Origin: an uncultured Lachnospiraceae bacterium
Lineage (GTDB): Bacteria; Bacillota; Clostridia; Lachnospirales; Lachnospiraceae
DNA length: 37,668 bases
Assembly: GCA_902766175.1 (NCBI GenBank)
Contig: CACXCJ010000018.1
Span: 1-37,668 of the forward strand
Reading direction: 5' to 3'
Position numbers and translations under genes: made by a program. The notes below the pieces were generated by a model. It was not told where the DNA came from. It saw nothing but the letters and a program-made list of their open reading frames with translations, and did not search any database. Below, piece by piece: positions 8,673 to 15,801 of the stretch (positions are counted from its first letter, which is position 1; each line of letters opens with the position of its first letter).

Positions 8673-8702
8673 TTAGACGCACACGCGGATTTCATGTATG
8701 AT
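8673..8702 (+). promoter_or_regulatory. Candidate promoter of the nucleotidyltransferase gene
   Basis: TTAGAC (8673-8678), an 18-bp spacer and TATGAT (8697-8702). It lies about 50 bp before the ATG at 8754, which has AGGAGG at 8741-8746. Confidence 0.5.
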
Positions 8703-8753
8703 GAGAATGACAGCATTGAAAAAGCAAGGATGGAAACCTTAGGAGGAACTGAG

Positions 8754-9671
8754 ATGGATGCAGCACTGGTAGTGATGGCGGCCGGGATTGGTTCCCGCTT
8801 CGGCGGCGGCATCAAGCAGCTTGAGCCGATGGGGCCGAACGGTGAGATTATCATGGACTACGCGATCTATGACGCGCGTAAAGCCGGTTTCCGGAAGGTC
8901 GTCTTTATCATCCGGAAGGATCTCGAGAAGGATTTCCGGGAAATCATCGGGAACCGCATCGAAAAGGTCATGGATGTGGACTATGCGTTTCAGGAGCTGG
9001 AGGACCTGCCGGCGGGATTCACGGTTCCGGCGGGCAGGAAGAAGCCGTGGGGGACCGGTCAGGCGGTTCTCGCCGCGAAAAACGTCCTCCATTCCCCGTT
9101 CTGCGTGATCAACGCGGATGACTACTACGGCCCGAAGGCCTTTCAGGTGATTCACGATTACATGGAGAGCGGAATGCGCACGGACGGCGGCGGGCTCGAC
9201 ATGTGCATGGCCGGATTTATCCTGAAGAACACGCTTTCCGACAACGGAACCGTGACCCGCGGTGTATGCAGCGTGAATGCGGACGGATATCTGGACAGTG
9301 TCACGGAGACCTTTGAGATCCGGGAGCAGGACGGCGTGCTGCGCGCACAGGACGCGGCCGGACAGCCGGTTCACCTCAGGCCGGATCAGTTTGTATCCAT
9401 GAACATGTGGGGGCTCCCGCAGGAGTTTCTCGGCGTTCTGGAAGAGGGATTTCCGAAGTTCCTGCGGGAAAACGGAAGCGCGCTGAAGAGTGAGTATCTT
9501 CTCCCGACGGTCGTGGACCAGTGCATTCACTCCGGGAAGGGAACGGTCCGCGTTCTTCCGACGGAGGACCGGTGGTTCGGCGTGACCTATAAGGAGGACA
9601 AGCCGGTTGTGGTCGATTCCATCCGGAAGCTGATCGACGCCGGCGTGTATCCGGAGAAGCTCTACGGATAA
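8754..9671 (+). CDS. Sugar-type nucleotidyltransferase (NTP_transferase fold)
   Basis: A 305-residue cytoplasmic enzyme that probably activates a sugar phosphate or similar phosphate ester with an NTP. The N-terminus has the nucleotidyltransferase signature VVMAAGIGSRFGGGIKQLEP, the loop that binds the triphosphate, and NADDYYG near residue 122 supplies the metal-binding aspartates. The C-terminal RWFGVTYKEDKP and GVYPEKLYG segments are seen in uncharacterised relatives. The start at 8754 is fixed by AGGAGG eight bases upstream; an ATG at 8694 falls inside the candidate promoter. The gene follows GtrA, and the dTDP-rhamnose-type epimerase lies further on, which supports a surface-glycan role. 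The substrate is not identifiable from the sequence. Confidence 0.85.
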   Translation: MDAALVVMAAGIGSRFGGGIKQLEPMGPNGEIIMDYAIYDARKAGFRKVVFIIRKDLEKDFREIIGNRIEKVMDVDYAFQELEDLPAGFTVPAGRKKPWGTGQAVLAAKNVLHSPFCVINADDYYGPKAFQVIHDYMESGMRTDGGGLDMCMAGFILKNTLSDNGTVTRGVCSVNADGYLDSVTETFEIREQDGVLRAQDAAGQPVHLRPDQFVSMNMWGLPQEFLGVLEEGFPKFLRENGSALKSEYLLPTVVDQCIHSGKGTVRVLPTEDRWFGVTYKEDKPVVVDSIRKLIDAGVYPEKLYG

Positions 9672-9787
9672 AGCGGCCGCAGCGCCGGAGAAGAAGCCGA
9701 GAGAAGAAATCAGGGGAAGTAAAAAGAAGCAGCTGAAGGAAAAAGCCAGAAAAAGCAATTAAGCAGGAAAGCCTCAGAAGACAGAAA

Positions 9788-9843
9788 GCAGATCCGCATC
9801 CGGTGTGGAACACAGTTCCGCCGGGCGCAGGATCTGTTTTTTT
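9788..9843 (+). terminator. Factor-independent terminator after the nucleotidyltransferase gene
   Basis: GCAGATCC pairs with GGATCTG around an inner hairpin (CCGG...GGAAC-ACA-GTTCC...CCGG) and is followed by seven T residues at 9837-9843. It closes the surface-glycan transcription unit. Confidence 0.85.
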
Positions 9844-10181
9844 GGTATCCGAACTCCGCTCTGAAGAACACAGAAAGGCGATCCTCCGGGCATGCGGAAG
9901 GTTTGTCCGGAGCGGAGGCAGGACTGTCAGAAATAAATGTAAAATTGCATTTTTATGAATAAAAAAACAACCGAATGCGGGAAAAATGAAAGAATCCGCA
10001 GAGCGGAGAAAAACGACAGACAGAGGCGTAAATGAACTTATTATAAATAACATAGTAAAAATATGGATAATAACATAAAAACAATAGAAATTTATGAAAA
10101 TAAGCAAATAAAAACTATTTAAAAATTGAGCGATACATGAACAAAAATTTAAGCTGCAGCGGATTATGCGCATGGAATGAA

Positions 10182-10210
10182 TTGACAGGACATGAATATT
10201 CATATAGAAT
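10182..10210 (+). promoter_or_regulatory. Near-consensus promoter of the NRAMP-fold transporter
   Basis: Perfect TTGACA (10182-10187), a 17-bp spacer and TAGAAT (10205-10210). The palindrome ATGAATATTCAT (10192-10203) sits inside the spacer, where a repressor would block polymerase. A second dyad, AATGAAT-N7-ATTCATT (10208-10228), overlaps the predicted start of transcription. Confidence 0.8.
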
Positions 10211-10218
10211 GAATGCAT

Positions 10219-10251
10219 AAAATTCATTTTGGCTTCGGCCTCTTGAATTTT
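10219..10251 (+). promoter_or_regulatory. Leader stem-loop at the predicted 5' end of the NRAMP-fold mRNA
   Basis: AAAATTCA and TGAATTTT form a perfect 8-bp outer stem enclosing GGC-TTCG-GCC. The predicted transcript start is near 10217, so the hairpin would be the first element of the RNA. The leader is about 85 nt, too short for a magnesium M-box riboswitch. Confidence 0.5.
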
Positions 10252-10301
10252 CTGCAGCGCGGAAGTTCGGAACTGCGAAACTGGAAAGGGGGACTGAAAA
10301 G

Positions 10302-11564
10302 ATGAGTGAAGAAACCAAAACAAAAAAGACTGTGTGGCAGAGACTGAAGAACATGGGGCCCGGTGCGATCGTGACGGCGGCTGTCGTGGGACCCGGAACC
10401 GTGACGAGTTGCGGCCTCGCAGGATTTAACTTCTCGTACAGCCTGGCGTGGGCGCTTCTCTTCAGCGTCATCGCGATGGCAGTCATGCAGCGCATGACCT
10501 CGAAGATCGGCCTGAATGCGGGAATCGGACTTGCGGATGCGGTCCGCCAGACCTTCAAGGGCTACTGGTGGCTGTACATTCTTCTGATCATCGCGATCTT
10601 CTGCGGAAACTGCGCGTACGAGGCGGGCAATATCGTCGGCGCGGCGACCGGTGTCTCGATCATGTTCGGCGACCACAGAGTGGTCTACTGCATTGTCATT
10701 GCGGCGGTTGCCCTGGCGCTGGTTCTCACGGGAAACATCAAGTACATCGCGAATGTGCTGACCGGGATTGTCTTTGTCATGGCGATTGTGTTCCTGCTCA
10801 CCGCCATTATCGTGAAGCCGGATATGGGAGCTGTCATTTCCGGCATGTTCCGGCCTTCCGTCCCGGACGGCGCGCAGCTCACCGCCATCGCCCTGATCGG
10901 CACGACGCTCGTTCCGTACTGCCTGTACCTGCACGCCTCGACCTCTGCCAGCAAGAAGGCGGCGGACCCGGGCATGGATGTGGACGATGCCCTCATTGAC
11001 GCGGAGTACGATTCCGTCACGAACGCGGTCCTCACCGCTATCATCTCGATCTCGATCATGATCGTCGGCTGCAGCCTTGCGCTCCGCGGGGAGACCGTGA
11101 AGGGCGTCGCGGACCTGGCAAACGGTCTTCAGCCGCTGGCCGGCACCTTCGCCAAGGCGATCTTCTCGATCGGCATCTTTGCGGCAGGCATCAGCTCCGC
11201 CGCGACCGCTCCTCTGGCTGCGACCTACGTGATCACCGGGGTTCTCGGCTGGTCCACGGACCTGAAGGACACGCGCTTCCGCATCATTGCGACGATCGTC
11301 TTTGCGGTCGGGTGCTTCTTCGCGATTGTGGGCGGCACGCCGACGAACATCATCACGATCGCACAGGCGATTAACGGCGTCGTGCTTCCGCTGTCCGTCA
11401 TCCTCGTCCTTCTCGTCACGAGAAAGACCGAGATTGTCGGCAAGTACAAGAACTCCGCGATTCTGAACGTCCTCGGCATCCTGGTCTTTGTCATCACACT
11501 GTTCATGGCGTACAGGACCTTCGTGACCTATGCGCCGCAGATCGCAGGATGGTTCGGTGCCTGA
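10302..11564 (+). CDS. NRAMP/SLC11-fold divalent metal transporter, probably magnesium-type
   Basis: A 420-residue inner-membrane transporter with the LeuT-like NRAMP fold and about eleven membrane segments. Membrane helix 1 reads VVGPGTVTS: the DPGN metal-binding motif of Mn/Fe NRAMPs is Gly30-Pro-Gly-Thr33. In helix 6 the usual A-T-V-M-P-H stretch is Thr201-Thr-Leu-Val204-Pro-Tyr206, so the metal-liganding Asp, Asn and Met are all absent. Such a changed site is what distinguishes the SLC11-related magnesium transporters (NRMTs, first characterised from Eggerthella lenta) from classical proton-coupled Mn transporters. The fold is secure; magnesium as substrate is inference. GGAAAGGGGG precedes the start. 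It stands alone between a terminator and a GC-rich spacer, with its own well-formed promoter and operator-like palindromes. Confidence 0.85.
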   Translation: MSEETKTKKTVWQRLKNMGPGAIVTAAVVGPGTVTSCGLAGFNFSYSLAWALLFSVIAMAVMQRMTSKIGLNAGIGLADAVRQTFKGYWWLYILLIIAIFCGNCAYEAGNIVGAATGVSIMFGDHRVVYCIVIAAVALALVLTGNIKYIANVLTGIVFVMAIVFLLTAIIVKPDMGAVISGMFRPSVPDGAQLTAIALIGTTLVPYCLYLHASTSASKKAADPGMDVDDALIDAEYDSVTNAVLTAIISISIMIVGCSLALRGETVKGVADLANGLQPLAGTFAKAIFSIGIFAAGISSAATAPLAATYVITGVLGWSTDLKDTRFRIIATIVFAVGCFFAIVGGTPTNIITIAQAINGVVLPLSVILVLLVTRKTEIVGKYKNSAILNVLGILVFVITLFMAYRTFVTYAPQIAGWFGA

Positions 11565-11908
11565 GCCGGCCTGAGACAGCTGCACTGCCTTTGAGCGGAC
11601 GCAGGAACTGCCGGGATTACTCCTCCTCTGCCGGAGCGGATTTCCGCTGCGGCAGCCGTACAAATGAACTGTATTTCCTGAACAGAGCCCCGGGCGGCAG
11701 CCATCCGCCCGGGGCGTCGTGTCTGCCGGCGGAGCGAAAATCGCATGTGGCGCGGGAGAAGGCGCCGTGCTATGATAAAACCGGTCTGCGGCGTGAAAAG
11801 GCGCCGGGAATATGGCATGCGGCGGGAGAAGGCAGCTCTTTCCGCCGGAGAAAATGAATTTCGCAGCGGCGGGGTATGCATCCCCGCCGGCAGAAGAAAG
11901 GCAGCAGT
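11565..11908. other. GC-rich spacer with hairpin and degenerate short repeats
   Basis: No supported gene. It contains a perfect 10-bp GC stem (CCCCGGGCGG / CCGCCCGGGG, 11688-11714) without a T-tract, which may end transcription of the NRAMP-fold gene. Three degenerate copies of GCGGGAGAAGGCGCCG start at 11752, 11791 and 11822. A TATGAT at 11771-11776 has no convincing -35 box. Confidence 0.6.
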
Positions 11909-12511
11909 ATGGGACAGATCAAGGTGACGAAATGCCCGATCAGCGGGCTCTATGTGATTGAACCTACCGTGCACGGCGATGCGCGCGGCTATTTTATGGA
12001 GACCTACAACCAGAAGGACATGCACGAGGCCGGACTCGATATGGTTTTCGTGCAGGACAACCAGAGCTGCTCCACAAAGGGCGTTCTCCGCGGACTGCAT
12101 TTCCAGAAGAACTATCCGCAGGGAAAGCTGGTCCGCGCGATCCGCGGCTCTGTGTTCGATGTCGCGGTGGATCTCAGGCAGCATTCCGAGACCTTCGGCA
12201 GGTGGTACGGCGTGCTTCTCACGGAGGAGAACAAGAAACAGTTCTATATTTCAGAGGGATTCGCGCACGGATTTCTCGTCCTCTCGGACATCGCGGAGTT
12301 CTGCTACAAGGTGACGGACTTCTGGCATCCGGGCGATGAGGGCGGACTCGCGTGGAACGACCCCGCGATCGGCATTGAATGGCCGGAGCTCACCGGGGAG
12401 TACCCGGGAAGCGCGGATCCGTCCGGCTATGCCATGAGGGACGGAACGAAGCTGAATTTGAGCGACAAGGACACGAAGTGGCTCACGCTGAAGGACACGT
12501 GGAAATTTTAA
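11909..12511 (+). CDS. rfbC: dTDP-4-dehydrorhamnose 3,5-epimerase family protein
   Basis: Epimerises dTDP-4-keto-6-deoxyglucose at C3 and C5, the third step to dTDP-rhamnose, in the cytoplasm. The 200-residue cupin protein has the family blocks VIEPTVHGDARGYFMETYNQ, VQDNQSCSTKGVLRGLHFQ with the catalytic-site histidine His64, GSVFDVAVDLR and EGFAHGFLVLSD. The start at 11909 is chosen because the family begins just before VTKCPISGLYVIEP and an AAAGGCAGCAG site precedes it; an ATG at 11876 has no site. The rest of the rhamnose pathway is not in the window, so it either works with genes elsewhere or acts on another dTDP-sugar. The thioesterase follows 16 bp later, probably on the same transcript. 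Confidence 0.92.
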   Translation: MGQIKVTKCPISGLYVIEPTVHGDARGYFMETYNQKDMHEAGLDMVFVQDNQSCSTKGVLRGLHFQKNYPQGKLVRAIRGSVFDVAVDLRQHSETFGRWYGVLLTEENKKQFYISEGFAHGFLVLSDIAEFCYKVTDFWHPGDEGGLAWNDPAIGIEWPELTGEYPGSADPSGYAMRDGTKLNLSDKDTKWLTLKDTWKF

Positions 12512-12527
12512 GAAACAGGAGCTTGCA

Positions 12528-13337
12528 ATGGGCTATTCTTTCTCAAGCAGAATCCGGTACACGGAAGCTGATTTAAATCACAGGCTTTCCATCTTTGCGA
12601 TGATTAATTATCTCCAGGACTGCTCGCTCTTTCAGAGCGAGGATGTCGGATGCGGCATGGACTTTCTGGACCCGCGGCACCGCGCGTGGTTCCTCTCGGC
12701 CTGGAACATCGTGATCGATGAAATGCCGCGCTATCTGGAGCACATAGTGATCAGCACCTGGGCGTACGCGTTCAGGGGCCCTTACGGCTTCCGGAATTTC
12801 ACGATCCGCGGGGAGGACGGCAGGGGCTTTATCCGCGCGGACTCCCTGTGGTTCCTCTTTGACACGGAAAAAAAGATCCCGGCGCGCGTGGAGGAAGCCT
12901 ATGCGGCGCCGTACGAGTCCCAGATGGAGAAGAAGCTCGAGATGCCGAAAACCGAGCGGAAAATCTTCATTCCTGAGGGCAGCGGGGCAGACCTCCTGCA
13001 GGCGCCGACGCTCGCCGTCGCCCCGCATCATCTGGACACGAACCTGCACATGAATAACGCGCAGTACGTCGAAGCGGCGCGGGATGCGGCCTCGGAGGTC
13101 TTTCAGAAGAAATTCGGGGGCGAGGCGCCGGAGAAGAAATACGGAAGCCTGTATCGGATTGAGGCGCAGTACAAGAAGGCCGCGGTCCTCGGCGACCAGA
13201 TGTGCCCGTTTGTGCTGTTTGAGAACGTGGGGGACGGCGCGGGCGCGGATGCGCTTCCGCGCTGCTACGTGGACTTGCGCGATCCGTCCGGGGAGAGCTA
13301 TGCGACGATCCGGATGACGTTCCGGAAGACCTCCTGA
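12528..13337 (+). CDS. Acyl-ACP thioesterase
   Basis: Releases free fatty acid from acyl carrier protein in the cytoplasm. The 269 residues form the double hot-dog arrangement of the FatA/FatB-like family. The first hot-dog starts at SSRIRYTEADLNHRLSIFAM, and the second contains HHLDTNLHMNNAQYVEAARD near residues 166-185, the segment that carries the conserved Asn/His active-site pattern. The length fits bacterial members. AGGAG precedes the ATG. It sits directly after rfbC and converges with the minus-strand esterase (60-bp gap). Chain-length preference cannot be predicted here; a contribution to membrane fatty-acid or surface-lipid supply is only inferred. Confidence 0.92.
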   Translation: MGYSFSSRIRYTEADLNHRLSIFAMINYLQDCSLFQSEDVGCGMDFLDPRHRAWFLSAWNIVIDEMPRYLEHIVISTWAYAFRGPYGFRNFTIRGEDGRGFIRADSLWFLFDTEKKIPARVEEAYAAPYESQMEKKLEMPKTERKIFIPEGSGADLLQAPTLAVAPHHLDTNLHMNNAQYVEAARDAASEVFQKKFGGEAPEKKYGSLYRIEAQYKKAAVLGDQMCPFVLFENVGDGAGADALPRCYVDLRDPSGESYATIRMTFRKTS

Positions 13338-13397
13338 AGGCTTCCTGCGGAAGAAGAGAGATCCGCCCGCTCCCCTTCCCGCGGCGCGGCATCCGGC

Positions 13398-14135
13398 TCA
13401 GAGAATCTTCCCGAGGAAGTACACGATCTGCTTTTTCCACCACGGCCAGTCGTGATTCACGTCAAAGCCCCAGTAGTCCACCCAGGCGTGGATGCCCTTT
13501 GCGCGGAGAATCGGCTCGATCCGGCGCGTCCCCGCGAGCAGCGGTCCCTCCCAGGCTCCCTGCCCGACGCAGAGGACAATGCTGCTCTCGTTGTACATCC
13601 GGATGTACGGATGATCTGCCGGCATGCCGGAGAGACTCGCGCACGGGTCGTTCCGGTAGACGTACTCATCCATGTATCCGCCGTACATGTCGCGGGTGTC
13701 ATAGATTCCGGAGCAGGAGATGCAGCCGCGGAACAGATCCGGACGCCGGAAGAAGAAATTTGCCGCGTGATAGGCGCCCATGGAGAAGCCGGTGAGAAGA
13801 ATCCGGTCCGGATTCCCGCTGATTTCGTGAATCCGCGGGACCAGTTCATTGCAGACATAGCGATACCAGGCCTCGTAGCGGCGGATCCGGTGCCAGGGGT
13901 CCCCGTTCACGTCAGAGACCGTCTCCTCATCGATCGAGTCGAGCGTAAAGAGGCATATCCTTCCGGGGTCCAGAAAACCGCTGAGAGTCTCCGGCATTCC
14001 GAAACCCTCCCACTCATAGAAGCGGCCGTTCTGGCACGGAAACGCGAGCACGGGAACGCCGCCCCATCCGTAGGACTTGAATTCCATGTCTCTTCCGAGC
14101 TCCCTGCTGTACTCCCTGTAATACTGAATATCCAT
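13398..14135 (-). CDS. Alpha/beta-hydrolase esterase (putative esterase family)
   Basis: A 245-residue cytoplasmic serine hydrolase of the putative-esterase (EstD/FrmB-like) group. The nucleophile elbow is GFSMG with Ser118, and the catalytic histidine is probably His228 in FDVNHDW near the C-terminus. No signal peptide is visible. The start at 14135 is supported by GAGAGGT upstream on the minus strand and by the family's usual N-terminus (MDIQYYREYSRELGRDMEFKSYG). The frame stays open far upstream, but that part is antisense to the ATP-grasp gene and is not protein-like. The gene is divergent from the ATP-grasp gene across 234 bp and convergent with the thioesterase. The substrate is unknown. 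Confidence 0.9.
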   Translation of the reverse strand: MDIQYYREYSRELGRDMEFKSYGWGGVPVLAFPCQNGRFYEWEGFGMPETLSGFLDPGRICLFTLDSIDEETVSDVNGDPWHRIRRYEAWYRYVCNELVPRIHEISGNPDRILLTGFSMGAYHAANFFFRRPDLFRGCISCSGIYDTRDMYGGYMDEYVYRNDPCASLSGMPADHPYIRMYNESSIVLCVGQGAWEGPLLAGTRRIEPILRAKGIHAWVDYWGFDVNHDWPWWKKQIVYFLGKIL

Positions 14136-14369
14136 TTCAGACCTCTCTGAAACTCCCTCTGATCCGGGAAATGCCCTGAACTTCATTGACAGCCGGTGTA
14201 AAATATGTACCGGCATTCCTTCCGATGCGCCTCCGGCTCTGTGCGTGCCGGAAAACGCGGAAAGGAAAATTTTCCCGGAGGGATGCGCTTGTGCCGGCAC
14301 CGGCACACCGCTCCGGGAAACTCTGCGACTCTGAACAGTACTATAGTAGCACAGGAACCGAGGTATCCT

Positions 14370-15581
14370 ATGAATTTTGTCTTTATTTCCCCGAATTTTC
14401 CGGAGTCCTACTCCCGCTTCTGCCGCGGTCTTCACGAGAACGGCGTGAATGTTCTCGGAATCGGCGACGCTTCCTACGACAGCCTGAACGACGAGCTGAA
14501 GAGCTCCCTCACGGAGTACTACCGCGTGGACGATCTCCGCAATTACGATCAGATGGTGCGCGCCATGGGCCACTTTACCGCGGAGTACGGGAAGATGGAC
14601 TGGGTGGAATCGAACAATGAGTTCTGGATGGAGCTGGATGCCGCCCTCCGGACGGACTTCAACATCCTGACGGGCCTTAAGTCGGATGAAATCATGCGCT
14701 TCCGCAGCAAGACCGCCATGAAGAAGTACTATGCGCGCGCCGGCGTTCCGACCGCCCGCTGGTCGCCGGTCGTGGATCTTGAGAGCGCGCGGGAGTTCAT
14801 CGCCGAGGTCGGCTACCCGGTGGTGGTGAAGCCGGACCGCGGCGTCGGCGCGGAGGCGACCTGGCGTCTCACGAGCGACGCGGACCTCCGGGAGTTCTTT
14901 CATCAGCAGCCGGCCGCTCCCTATATTATGGAAGAGTATCTGGCGGGCGATGTCGAGACCTACGACGGCGTCATCAACGCAAAGGGAGAGATCCTTTTTG
15001 CGGCGAGCCACATCACCCCCAACTCCATCATGGACATGGTGAATGAGGGGATTCCCTGCTACTACTACGTGAACAGGCAGCCCGCGCCGGATATCGAGGA
15101 CGCCGGAAAGCGTGTCCTGAAGGCGTTCGATGTGAGAAGCCGCTTCTTCCATCTCGAGTTCTTCCGGCTCCGCGAGGCGAAGGAGGGGGTCGGGAACGCG
15201 GGCGGTATCGCCGGTCTCGAGGTGAACATGCGGCCTGCGGGCGGCTTCACGCCGGACATGCTGAATTACAGCCAGTCGGCGGATGTCTTCCAGATCTGGG
15301 CGGACATGATTGCGTTCGACGAGAACCGGCACACCTACAGCGGACCGAAGACCTACTGCGTGTACTGCGGCCGCAGGGATTCGGTCGGCTACACGCACTC
15401 TCTGGAGGAGATCTCGATCGTCTACGCGAAGAACCTGAAGAAGCTCACGCGTATGCCGGATGCGCTCGCCGGCACCATGGGAAATCAGGTCTGCATCGCC
15501 TGCTTCGACACCCTGAAGGAGGTGAACCGCTTCGTGCGCTTCGCGTTTGCGCCACAGCGCCAGGTGCCGCCGGAGGAGTGA
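14370..15581 (+). CDS. ATP-grasp domain protein with a CxxC...CxxC C-terminal part
   Basis: A 403-residue ATP-grasp ligase related to the carbamoyl-phosphate synthase/biotin carboxylase group. The central part has the ATP-grasp pieces in order: KTAMKKYYARAGVPTARW, EVGYPVVVKPDRGVGAEATW (lysine and glycine-rich loop), YIMEEYLAGDVETYDGVI and LEVNMRPAGGFTPDM (metal-binding Glu/Asn). The N-terminus (MNFVFISPNFPESYSRFCRGL) resembles a pre-ATP-grasp Rossmann domain. The C-terminal third has Cys330/Cys333 (CVYC) and Cys375/Cys378 (CIAC), which could form a zinc or disulfide site. The start at 14370 is chosen from the N-terminal match; GGAACCGAGG lies upstream. The joined substrates are unknown. The gene is isolated, with a terminator 80 bp downstream and the esterase divergent from it. 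Confidence 0.85.
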   Translation: MNFVFISPNFPESYSRFCRGLHENGVNVLGIGDASYDSLNDELKSSLTEYYRVDDLRNYDQMVRAMGHFTAEYGKMDWVESNNEFWMELDAALRTDFNILTGLKSDEIMRFRSKTAMKKYYARAGVPTARWSPVVDLESAREFIAEVGYPVVVKPDRGVGAEATWRLTSDADLREFFHQQPAAPYIMEEYLAGDVETYDGVINAKGEILFAASHITPNSIMDMVNEGIPCYYYVNRQPAPDIEDAGKRVLKAFDVRSRFFHLEFFRLREAKEGVGNAGGIAGLEVNMRPAGGFTPDMLNYSQSADVFQIWADMIAFDENRHTYSGPKTYCVYCGRRDSVGYTHSLEEISIVYAKNLKKLTRMPDALAGTMGNQVCIACFDTLKEVNRFVRFAFAPQRQVPPEE

Positions 15582-15608
15582 AGCCGCCGGGCGGAAAAAA
15601 TAAAAATC

Positions 15609-15645
15609 TATTCAGAATTGAAAACAATTATTCATAAATGAATAA
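15609..15645. promoter_or_regulatory. Clustered dyads: TATTCAGAATTGAA, AATTG-N4-CAATT, TTATTCATAAATGAATAA
   Basis: TATTCAGAATTGAA (15609-15622) overlaps AATTG-AAAA-CAATT (15616-15629). A perfect 8-bp-arm inverted repeat, TTATTCAT-AA-ATGAATAA (15628-15645), follows. The exact reverse complement of the first element recurs at 15788-15801, which suggests a regulator binding both places (inference). Confidence 0.5.
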
Positions 15646-15661
15646 AAAAGTGACAGGGCAG

Positions 15662-15690
15662 GGCGGACCGCTTCGGCGGCCGGCCTTTTT
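15662..15690 (+). terminator. Terminator of the ATP-grasp gene
   Basis: CCGC-TTCG-GCGG inner hairpin extended by further pairs (GGC...GCC) with two mismatches, followed by TTTTT (15686-15690). It separates the ATP-grasp unit from the crt operon. Confidence 0.75.
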
Positions 15691-15718
15691 CTGAGGCTGT
15701 TTTCGCGGCATTTCAAGG

Positions 15719-15736
15719 TTGTTAAAAAATAGACAA
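15719..15736. promoter_or_regulatory. Rex-like operator upstream of crt
   Basis: TTGTTAA-AAAA-TAGACAA matches 12 of the 14 defined positions of the clostridial Rex consensus TTGTTAA-N4-TTAACAA. Rex is the NADH/NAD-sensing repressor known to control crt-bcd-etf genes in clostridia. The box lies 280 bp before crt and just upstream of a possible -10 at 15757-15762. Confidence 0.6.
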
Positions 15737-15785
15737 CATCGTGCGCAGGAAACGTTTAGAATCGTGAAAGAATGCGCAGAAAACC

Positions 15786-15801
15786 TATTCAATTCTGAAT
15801 A
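15786..15801. promoter_or_regulatory. Dyad TATTCA-ATTC-TGAATA
   Basis: A perfect 6-4-6 inverted repeat. Its 14-base core, TTCAATTCTGAATA, is the exact reverse complement of the element at 15609-15622, 177 bp away, with the Rex-like box between them. Confidence 0.5.

Larger units (their letters stand above)
9844..10301. other. AT-rich intergenic region before the NRAMP-fold gene
   Basis: About 450 bp with no credible gene. Base composition drops sharply to A/T from roughly 9930 to 10230 in a GC-rich genome. It holds a near-consensus promoter, nested ATGAAT-type dyads and a leader stem-loop, listed separately. Short open frames on the minus strand lack ribosome sites and protein-like composition. 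Confidence 0.7.

Noticed and set aside
10217..10301. Magnesium (M-box) riboswitch before the NRAMP-fold gene
   Set aside because: The leader is only about 85 nt and holds a single simple stem-loop; the M-box core is much larger.
11549..11857. A 102-codon plus-strand frame between the NRAMP-fold gene and rfbC
   Set aside because: It overlaps the end of the transporter gene, lacks a ribosome site, and reads through a GC stem and repeats with no motif.
14184..14214. TTGACA at 14186-14191 as a promoter for the ATP-grasp gene
   Set aside because: The following A/T boxes (TAAAAT, TATGTA) are only 7-12 bp away, too close to form a sigma-A promoter.
14136..15398. Upstream extension of the esterase frame on the minus strand
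   Set aside because: The esterase N-terminus and its ribosome site are at 14135. The extension is antisense to the ATP-grasp gene and has no protein-like features.
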